DNA from: Colimorpha sp045597945
GTDB lineage: Bacteria > Bacteroidota > Bacteroidia > Bacteroidales > P3
Direction: 5' to 3'
Assembly: GCA_045597945.1 (NCBI GenBank)
Contig: JAZLLD010000096.1
Coordinates: forward strand, 1 to 12,868
DNA: 12,868 bases
Below, in pieces: positions 7,601-12,868 of this stretch. The notes below the pieces were generated by a model. That model had not been told where the DNA came from and made no database searches. It saw only the letters and a list, made by a program, of their open reading frames with translations. Made by a program: the position numbers and the translations under genes. The number at the start of each line of letters is the position of its first letter. Within the stretch, counting starts at the first letter, position 1.

Positions 7601-8656
7601 ATGACACTCCTACTTGTTTTTCTGCTTTCGGCCATGGGCATATCTTTTTTATGCTCCATTCTGGAAGCTACTTTGATGTCCACTCCCCTATCATTCGTCA
7701 ACATGAGAGAAGACGAGGGCTACAAACCCGCTGCCAGATTCAAGCAATACAAAACCAACAGCGCACGCCCTATAGCAGCCATCCTTTCGCTGAACACCAT
7801 CGCCAACACCATAGGTGCGGCAGGTGTAGGTGCGCAAGCCACCGAAACTTTCGGCAGCCAGTGGTTCGGACTCGTATCCGCCATCACCACTGTGCTGATA
7901 CTCATCTTCTCCGAAATCATTCCCAAGACCATTGGTACCAACCATTGGAAACACCTCATGGGATTCACGGCCAATGTGTTGCACGTACTTATCATCATTC
8001 TCTTCCCTATCGTGTGGCTTGTGGAGAAATTCTCCAACACCATTGCCAACAACGATGAAGAAGAGGCCGCTGTCAGTCGTGAAGAGGTTGCTGCCATGGC
8101 CGATATGGCTGAGGATGAGGAGGTGATTGACGAAGACGAGAACAAGATTATCCAGAATGTCATCAAACTCGACGACGTGAAGGCAGAGGACGTGATGACG
8201 CCCACCACTGTAGCAGAAATCGCTCCTGAGAAAATGACACTCAAGGAGTTCTACAAAATCAAGAGCTATTCCCATTTTTCCCGCATTCCGGTCTATACCG
8301 ATTCCGACGAATACATCACCGGTTATGTGCTACGCAGCGAGGTGTTGGAACTCTTGGCCGATGACAAGTTTGATATGACGCTAGGCGAAATCAAGCGCGA
8401 AATACCACTGTTCAACGAGAAGATGTCGCTCTCCGATGTCTGGGACGAGATGATGAAGCAGAAAGAGCATATCTCTTGTATTATAGACGAATACGGCAGC
8501 TTCCAAGGCATTCTCACCCTGGAAGACATCATCGAGACCATCTTCGGTCTCGAAATCATCGACGAACGCGACGATGTGGCTGACATGCAGCAGTATGCCC
8601 GCGAATGCTGGCAGAAACGCCAATCTCGTTTCAAAGAAATCCAAATACCCGAATAA
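7601..8656 (+). CDS. CNNM/CorC-family DUF21-CBS membrane protein
   Basis: This 351-residue inner-membrane protein has a DUF21 (CNNM transmembrane) domain with hydrophobic segments near residues 2-25, 56-80, 88-105 and 120-143 and the family motif SEIIPKT (104-110). A long acidic linker follows (151-182, rich in Glu and Asp), then a CBS pair (about 195-325; DVMTPTTVAEI at 197-207, GSFQGILTLEDIIETIFG at 299-316). CNNM/CorC proteins take part in Mg2+ or other divalent-cation export or homeostasis, with CBS domains sensing nucleotides; older annotations call them hemolysins. The usual C-terminal CorC_HlyC domain (about 80 residues) is missing: the protein ends about 30 residues after the second CBS. 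It starts 73 bases after the beta-galactosidase stop and 13 bases before the next gene, so it is probably in the operon. Confidence 0.88.
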   Translation: MTLLLVFLLSAMGISFLCSILEATLMSTPLSFVNMREDEGYKPAARFKQYKTNSARPIAAILSLNTIANTIGAAGVGAQATETFGSQWFGLVSAITTVLILIFSEIIPKTIGTNHWKHLMGFTANVLHVLIIILFPIVWLVEKFSNTIANNDEEEAAVSREEVAAMADMAEDEEVIDEDENKIIQNVIKLDDVKAEDVMTPTTVAEIAPEKMTLKEFYKIKSYSHFSRIPVYTDSDEYITGYVLRSEVLELLADDKFDMTLGEIKREIPLFNEKMSLSDVWDEMMKQKEHISCIIDEYGSFQGILTLEDIIETIFGLEIIDERDDVADMQQYARECWQKRQSRFKEIQIPE

Positions 8657-8669
8657 TAAACACCTTACC

Positions 8670-10418
8670 ATGAATAAAATCTTTCCCCTCATTCTTTTAT
8701 TATTTATCGGCAACTCCATTTTCGCCCAAACCCAACCTGTCAAAGTAGCCAAGGGAGCCAACCACTTCCAATATCAGACACGCAACTTCGACACCGAAGG
8801 CACCACTACCGACGTCTATCTCGTCGACAACATCATCCGCATTGCCGACCAAACCAAAAGACAAGGCACCTTCATCCCTGGCTACTCCGAAGAAGAGAAC
8901 TACATTGACCTTGCCACCGACTCAGTCTATTCCGTCACCACCATCACTGACAACAACGGCCGCGACGCCTTCATGACCACCTCGGTCTATCGTGCCATGT
9001 CCATCCCCTTCGACACGACCAAAGTGGGCGGCCTCACGCGCTACAAATGCAGCATCAACAGCAACACACTCGAGTTCTACGTCCAAGACTATCCCGTGGA
9101 TATCAACCCCATCTCTTATTACGGACGTTTCAAAGGACTGCTTGTCAGTTTCTGGCGCAACGGCCAGTGCTATGTGCAATTAGACAAGGCCGAGAAAGCC
9201 AAACTCGGCAAACTCTCCATTCCCACCAATGCCACTCGCACCACTGGCCGAGAGCTCAGCAATATCAAGCGCGACCGCATGGTCATCACCACCCGCATCT
9301 TCGACAGCGTGCAGCTCTGCTGGGGCAAGCCAAACGCCCACATTGACGGCGACGTTTACCAAAACACCCCATTCGACAGCATCCTCCATTTTGCCGGTGG
9401 CACCCTGGCACTCAAGCGCATAGAACTCCCCAAACTTCCCCAGCATTACCAGACCTTCGTGGAAATTCACCAACGCTCCAATGGCGATGCTTACGACCGC
9501 ACAGGTTCTCTCTTCATCATTCCCTGTATGGACAACAGCCTCAACTTCTTCCGTGGCATGAATGAACACCCCGACTCGCTGCCTATCTTTACCGACCGCC
9601 AAGGCCAACGCTATCAGGGCATCCGTATCGAAGACGACACCCTAGATGTTGAATTCAGCTACGAGCCTCCTATTGAACTTGTTCGCTTCTTCACCTCCTT
9701 CGGTGTCAACCACTTCAACAACCGCGTGAAACTGGATGGTCTGGAATGGGAAGACGAGAACTACTACAAGCAAGAAGTCACCGATGTTTCAGCCTGGCTG
9801 CAAGGTGAAGCATGGATCGGCATCTGGATTGGCAACTACGACGGCGGCGGCCACATCGTCACGGTCGATATCAAATCCTACCCCAACCAAGCCGAATGGG
9901 AGATTGACGATAACAGCTATGCCACTTACGCCAAGCCCATCTTCAACACCTGCAACGTGCTGGAAATGGCCGGACAGAACTACGGCAAATTCTTTGGCAC
10001 CGACAGTCTTACCGTCACCTTCACCATTCCTATAGGGCTCAAGAATGCCCGCCTCCGCTACATCACCACCGGCCATGGCGGCTGGGGTGGCGGCGACGAA
10101 TTCAACCCCAAGACCAACACCATCATCGTGGATGGCAAAGTAGAATACCGCTACACCCCCTGGCGTTGCGACTGCGGTCGTTATCGCGAGTTCAACCCCG
10201 TGAGCGGCAACTTCTGGAACGGCATTTCATCTTCCGACCTCTCTCGCTCCGGCTGGTGCCCCGGCACTGCCACCCAGCCCACCTACTTCGACCTCTCGCA
10301 CCTCAAGCCTGGCACTCATACTATGACTATTGCCATCCCTCAGGGTCCTAATGAGGACGGCAGCTTCTCGCACTGGTGCGTCAGCGGTGCCCTGCTCTTT
10401 GAAGACTTGAAACAATGA
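8670..10418 (+). CDS. Secreted PNGase F-like glycoamidase
   Basis: PNGase F enzymes cleave the bond between Asn and the first GlcNAc of N-glycoproteins. I chose ATG 8670, which gives a clean signal peptide (MNKIFPLILLLFIGNSIFA-QT); the frame stays open upstream but only inside the preceding gene. In the 582 residues, about 20-325 fit an N-terminal bowl-like domain as found on long PNGases of Bacteroidetes. About 325-450 and 450-582 fit the two jelly-roll catalytic domains. Hallmarks are GHGGWGGGDEF (Glu477 aligns by eye with PNGase F Glu206), WRCDCGRYREFNP (498-510) and GWCPG (528-532). The PNGase F residues Asp60 and Glu118 have no obvious counterpart. The following lipase gene overlaps it by four bases (ATGA). 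The beta-galactosidase two genes upstream suggests joint use on host glycoproteins. Confidence 0.88.
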   Translation: MNKIFPLILLLFIGNSIFAQTQPVKVAKGANHFQYQTRNFDTEGTTTDVYLVDNIIRIADQTKRQGTFIPGYSEEENYIDLATDSVYSVTTITDNNGRDAFMTTSVYRAMSIPFDTTKVGGLTRYKCSINSNTLEFYVQDYPVDINPISYYGRFKGLLVSFWRNGQCYVQLDKAEKAKLGKLSIPTNATRTTGRELSNIKRDRMVITTRIFDSVQLCWGKPNAHIDGDVYQNTPFDSILHFAGGTLALKRIELPKLPQHYQTFVEIHQRSNGDAYDRTGSLFIIPCMDNSLNFFRGMNEHPDSLPIFTDRQGQRYQGIRIEDDTLDVEFSYEPPIELVRFFTSFGVNHFNNRVKLDGLEWEDENYYKQEVTDVSAWLQGEAWIGIWIGNYDGGGHIVTVDIKSYPNQAEWEIDDNSYATYAKPIFNTCNVLEMAGQNYGKFFGTDSLTVTFTIPIGLKNARLRYITTGHGGWGGGDEFNPKTNTIIVDGKVEYRYTPWRCDCGRYREFNPVSGNFWNGISSSDLSRSGWCPGTATQPTYFDLSHLKPGTHTMTIAIPQGPNEDGSFSHWCVSGALLFEDLKQ

Positions 10419-11290
10419 AACAAATCTGCCTACTAATCCTAATGTTCGCAACATTTCACACCCTATCCGCACAAGATAGCGCCAGCCACCAGCCTCAGCC
10501 CCGCATAGCCCTTGTGCTTTCCGGTGGTGGTGCGTTGGGCTATGCACACATAGGAGTGCTGCAGGCCTTGGACGAAGCCGGCATCCGCCCCAGCTATATA
10601 GCCGGCACCAGCATGGGTGCCCTCGTGGGCGTGCTCTATGCCCAGGGCTATACGGCCGCCGAACTCTACGCCTTTGTGGTCCAACGCAAACTGCACAACA
10701 TCATCCGCAATGTCAACGCCTCCATCCGACACGTCAACCGAGGCATTGGCGACTATAAAAATGTGCGTCAACTCCTCAACGATGCCATCCCCCACGACAG
10801 TTTCGACAGCCTTCAGACACCCTTCCTCTGCGTGGCCACCGACATTGCCTCCGGCAAAGCCGCTGTGCGCACCTCAGGTGACAACCTCGCCGACTGGGTG
10901 CTGGCCTCAGCCTCCATCCCCGTGGTATTCAAACCGCAGCTGATAGAGGGCAGATATTACTGCGACGGCGGCTTTGTCGATAACCTGCCCGCCTGCCATA
11001 TACCCAAAGAGCTGTACGACATCTGCATAGGAATCGACTTAGTGCCCACCCAGCAACCCTTGGCGGAAGAATTCTTCACCCGCAACTACCTCATCAACGA
11101 TGTCTATGGCAGCATGATACTCAACATCAACTCACAGCAAGGTCGTCAGTGTTGCGACTACATCATCACCCCGCACCAAGATGTCAAATACGGAATCCTC
11201 GACTTCCGCCACTACGAAACCCTCCGCCAACGAGGCTACGACGCTATGCGCCAATTCATCCGTGAATTGATTGTAGAATGTAGATTGTAA
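10415..11290 (+). CDS. Secreted patatin-like phospholipase
   Basis: A serine acyl hydrolase of the bacterial patatin/RssA type that cleaves acyl esters of phospholipids or similar lipids. In its 291 residues the signal peptide ends at SA-QD (about residue 19). Then come the oxyanion loop SGGGALG (36-42), the nucleophile elbow GTSMG with Ser66, the family block ASASIPVVFKP (164-174) and the catalytic Asp184 in DGG. So the Ser-Asp dyad is intact. It has only the catalytic domain and lacks the POTRA and beta-barrel parts of PlpD-type autotransporters. Its ATG overlaps the stop of the PNGase gene (ATGA), so translation is probably coupled. The last codons run into a 7-bp repeat tract (11271-11298). 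Substrate is unknown. Confidence 0.9.
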   Translation: MKQICLLILMFATFHTLSAQDSASHQPQPRIALVLSGGGALGYAHIGVLQALDEAGIRPSYIAGTSMGALVGVLYAQGYTAAELYAFVVQRKLHNIIRNVNASIRHVNRGIGDYKNVRQLLNDAIPHDSFDSLQTPFLCVATDIASGKAAVRTSGDNLADWVLASASIPVVFKPQLIEGRYYCDGGFVDNLPACHIPKELYDICIGIDLVPTQQPLAEEFFTRNYLINDVYGSMILNINSQQGRQCCDYIITPHQDVKYGILDFRHYETLRQRGYDAMRQFIRELIVECRL

Positions 11291-11298
11291 ATTGTAGA
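11271..11298 (+). repeat. Four imperfect 7-bp tandem units
   Basis: TTGTAGA, ATGTAGA, TTGTAAA and TTGTAGA follow head to tail, each one or two bases from the next. They span the last five codons and stop codon of the patatin-like gene and eight bases beyond it, so the protein's C-terminus is repeat-derived. Unit number could vary between strains. Confidence 0.6.
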
Positions 11299-11307
11299 GT
11301 TCCGGGT

Positions 11308-11353
11308 GCGGGGTTGTGGCTTGCAACCGGACACCGCCCCAGTTAACGTTAAC
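11308..11353. promoter_or_regulatory. Hairpin and 12-bp palindrome upstream of the four-Cys gene
   Basis: GGTTG and CAACC flank a 7-base loop within 11314-11330, and outer GGTG/CACC bases can extend the stem. No T-run follows on the plus strand, so it is a poor terminator. A perfect 12-bp palindrome GTTAACGTTAAC lies at 11342-11353, followed by further GTTA-like motifs before the ATG at 11385. It may be an operator; I see no TAnnTTTG box here. Confidence 0.35.
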
Positions 11354-11384
11354 GGCAAAGTTAAAGTTTCTAACAAAAAAAAAT

Positions 11385-12134
11385 ATGACCCACGGCAAAG
11401 ACACATGCAACTATCTCAAGGCTATCCGGCGCAACATCGCGAAGGAGAACGAGATTGATTTGGAAATACCCGAATGCACATACAAGGGCGAATGCCTCGG
11501 CACCTGCCCGCAATGCGAGGCCGAGGTAAGGTTTCTGGAAACCGAGCTGGCCCGCCGCATCAGCATAGGCAAGGCGGCCACCGTGGCAGGCATAGCCTTG
11601 GCACTGGCCACTCCGGCCGCGGCACAGTCAGTTGACACCTGCCAAAGCCGTAAGGTCATCGACAGCCATTGTGCCACCCCAACTGCCGCAGCAAACGACA
11701 CAATACTGGTAATGGGTCTCATGCCGCAACAATCGGCAAACAAATACCAGATCGAGGACTCCATACGCGATTCTGAAATTAACGAGCCCCTCCCCTTTGC
11801 CAACATCATCTGCTACGACAAAAAGGGGGAACAGATCCGCGGCACACAGAGCGACCTTGATGGCAATTTCACCCTAAAAGACATCGACCCCCGACAGGCT
11901 CACCACCTGGAAGTGAGGTACGTAGGCTATAATACTTTTATTTACGACCTGCCCCCAAAAGTGACCCAAAAGACTCTGAACGTGGAAATCGACCTCAAGC
12001 AAAATAAAGGTACGCTGGGAGGCGTTGTAGAGATAAAAGAGATAATATATGAAGGATTCCTAGGAGGTGGTGACCCAGATGCGGCACGACAAGAATTTGA
12101 GCGCGACGGAATAAAAGTAAAAGTGAAGTATTAA
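11385..12134 (+). CDS. Membrane protein: four-Cys head plus carboxypeptidase-regulatory-like domain
   Basis: This 249-residue protein has three parts. Residues 1-58 form a charged head with C31-x5-C37-x3-C41-x2-C44 (ECTYKGECLGTCPQCEAEVR), a likely zinc- or iron-sulfur-binding knuckle. Residues about 60-80 (ISIGKAATVAGIALALATPAAAQ) are hydrophobic, either a membrane anchor or an internal signal ending in an AxA-like site. Residues about 133-205 fit a carboxypeptidase-regulatory-like beta-sandwich (PLPFANIICYDKKG, TQSDLDGNFTLKDI, LEVRYVGYNT), typical of Bacteroidetes envelope proteins. The likely topology places the Cys head in the cytoplasm and the sandwich in the periplasm. I chose ATG 11385, after a run of nine A; an upstream extension would enter the hairpin. 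A radical SAM gene follows after 26 bases. From memory, Bacteroidales carry other proteins with this type of Cys head; function is unknown. Confidence 0.8.
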   Translation: MTHGKDTCNYLKAIRRNIAKENEIDLEIPECTYKGECLGTCPQCEAEVRFLETELARRISIGKAATVAGIALALATPAAAQSVDTCQSRKVIDSHCATPTAAANDTILVMGLMPQQSANKYQIEDSIRDSEINEPLPFANIICYDKKGEQIRGTQSDLDGNFTLKDIDPRQAHHLEVRYVGYNTFIYDLPPKVTQKTLNVEIDLKQNKGTLGGVVEIKEIIYEGFLGGGDPDAARQEFERDGIKVKVKY

Positions 12135-12160
12135 TCAAGATTATTAAACAGGCTCTCATC

Positions 12161-12787
12161 ATGACCAAGGCCCCATTCATCGGCATATCGCGCCACCGCA
12201 TAGGCATCGACGGCAGCGGAGTCACCACCCTGGCAGCTTTCCATGGTTGCCCCTTGCGCTGCCGCTATTGCCTCAACCCGCAGAGCCTTGAAAATGAGGA
12301 GCGTTGCCAGCTGCTCACACCCGAAGAGCTATACCAACGACTGGCCATCGACAACCTCTATTTCATAGCCACAGGCGGCGGTGTGTGTTTTGGCGGGGGC
12401 GAGCCGCTGCTGAGGGTCGATTTCATCAAAGAGTTCCGCCAGCTCTGCGGACGCGACTGGAAGCTGACCATCGAAACCTCGCTCAACGTGCCGCCGCAAA
12501 ATGTGGAGGAGGCCGCCACCGTCATCGACGATTTCATCGTCGATATCAAAGACACCAACCCCACCATCTACCGCACCTACACCGGCCGCGACAATGCCCA
12601 GGTGATGGACAACCTGGGCCGCCTCATCCGGCACAAAAGCGAGAGCCACATCACCGTGCGTATTCCGCTGATTCCCAACCACAACACCGCAGCCGACTGC
12701 GACCGCAGCGAGCAGCTGATCCGCCAAATGGGCATCACCAAAATCGACCGGTTCAACTATGTGGTGCGCAGTGGCAAAGAGGGCTGA
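12161..12787 (+). CDS. Radical SAM enzyme, glycyl-radical-activase-like
   Basis: This 208-residue protein carries the radical SAM cluster motif C30-x3-C34-x2-C37 (HGCPLRCRYC), which binds a 4Fe-4S cluster and S-adenosylmethionine, and the SAM-binding GGGEP (78-82). The rest resembles pyruvate-formate-lyase activases: a DIK motif near 128-130 with a following YRTYTG, and RIPLIPNHN near 167-175. It is shorter than PflA (246 residues) and has no extra ferredoxin insert between the motifs. No glycyl radical enzyme is in the window, so its substrate is open; it may activate a distant enzyme or modify a partner such as the adjacent four-Cys protein. It ends 27 bases before the right-edge repeat. 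Soluble, cytoplasmic. Confidence 0.9.
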   Translation: MTKAPFIGISRHRIGIDGSGVTTLAAFHGCPLRCRYCLNPQSLENEERCQLLTPEELYQRLAIDNLYFIATGGGVCFGGGEPLLRVDFIKEFRQLCGRDWKLTIETSLNVPPQNVEEAATVIDDFIVDIKDTNPTIYRTYTGRDNAQVMDNLGRLIRHKSESHITVRIPLIPNHNTAADCDRSEQLIRQMGITKIDRFNYVVRSGKEG

Positions 12788-12796
12788 AACCAGCCC
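12781..12796 (+). terminator. Possible hairpin at the end of the radical SAM gene
   Basis: GGGCTG (12781-12786) and CAGCCC (12791-12796) form a 6-bp GC stem with loop AAAC, overlapping the stop codon. A C-rich rather than T-rich tract follows, so intrinsic termination is doubtful unless the adjacent AT-rich repeat helps. Confidence 0.3.
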
Positions 12797-12814
12797 CTCT
12801 CCCGCCCCACCTCC

Positions 12815-12868
12815 GTTCCTTATCCTATATTTATACCTTAGTTATACTATATTTATCCTATATATAAT
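12815..12868. repeat. AT-rich 11-bp-unit repeat, copy 2 (cut by window end)
   Basis: Fifty-three of 54 bases match 21-74. The 11-bp units fall at 12820-12830, 12831-12841, 12842-12852 and 12853-12863. The single difference (G12841) makes the second unit TTATACCTTAG, identical to a unit found inverted in copy 1. The window ends where the opposite-strand half of the palindrome should begin. Confidence 0.85.

Noticed and set aside
1..12868. CRISPR array, tRNA, rRNA, transposase or integrase
   Set aside because: I found no regularly spaced repeats with unique spacers, no cloverleaf and no recombinase motifs; the only repeats are the short ones listed.

Overview
The window looks like a chromosomal segment of a Bacteroidales bacterium (Prevotella/Bacteroides-type; the genus cannot be fixed from this sequence). 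The signs are -7 elements of the form TAnnTTTG (238-245, 3577-3584, and 3375-3382 on the minus strand), poor Shine-Dalgarno sequences, secreted proteins whose signal peptides end in Ala-Gln, and gene families typical of host-associated Bacteroidetes: a secreted GH2 beta-galactosidase, a PNGase F-like protein and a carboxypeptidase-regulatory-like domain.

Layout. (a) 1-237: an AT-rich palindromic repeat built from 11-bp units, followed by A-tract-rich DNA. (b) 238-505: a Bacteroidetes-type promoter followed by about 250 nt that fold into a 5' hairpin and a long nested rod ending in a T-rich tract. I read this as a candidate structured small RNA. (c) 572-2028: three AT-rich, co-directional genes. 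Two are unrecognised and the third is a TerB-like helical protein. They end at a strong intrinsic terminator (2145-2181). (d) 2343-3314, minus strand: the ribosome-maturation GTPase RsgA. (e) 3601-11290, plus strand: a tightly packed run of secreted GH2 beta-galactosidase with a C-terminal accessory module, a CNNM/CorC-like DUF21-CBS membrane protein, a PNGase F-like protein and a secreted patatin-like lipase; the last pair overlap by ATGA. (f) 11385-12787: a membrane protein with a four-cysteine head and a carboxypeptidase-regulatory-like domain, then a radical SAM activase-like enzyme. (g) 12815-12868: a second copy of the repeat from the left edge (53 of 54 bases identical), cut by the window end.

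How the parts may work together. PNGase F-like proteins release N-glycans from glycoproteins and a secreted beta-galactosidase trims galactose, so 3601-11290 may serve host glycoprotein foraging; this is inference from co-location. The left cassette differs clearly in base composition and codon use from the GC-richer right part and looks like an accessory insertion beside rsgA. The least explained items are the structured RNA with its unknown/unknown/TerB-like cassette, the 11-bp palindromic repeat present at both ends of the window, and the pairing of a four-cysteine membrane protein with a radical SAM enzyme.
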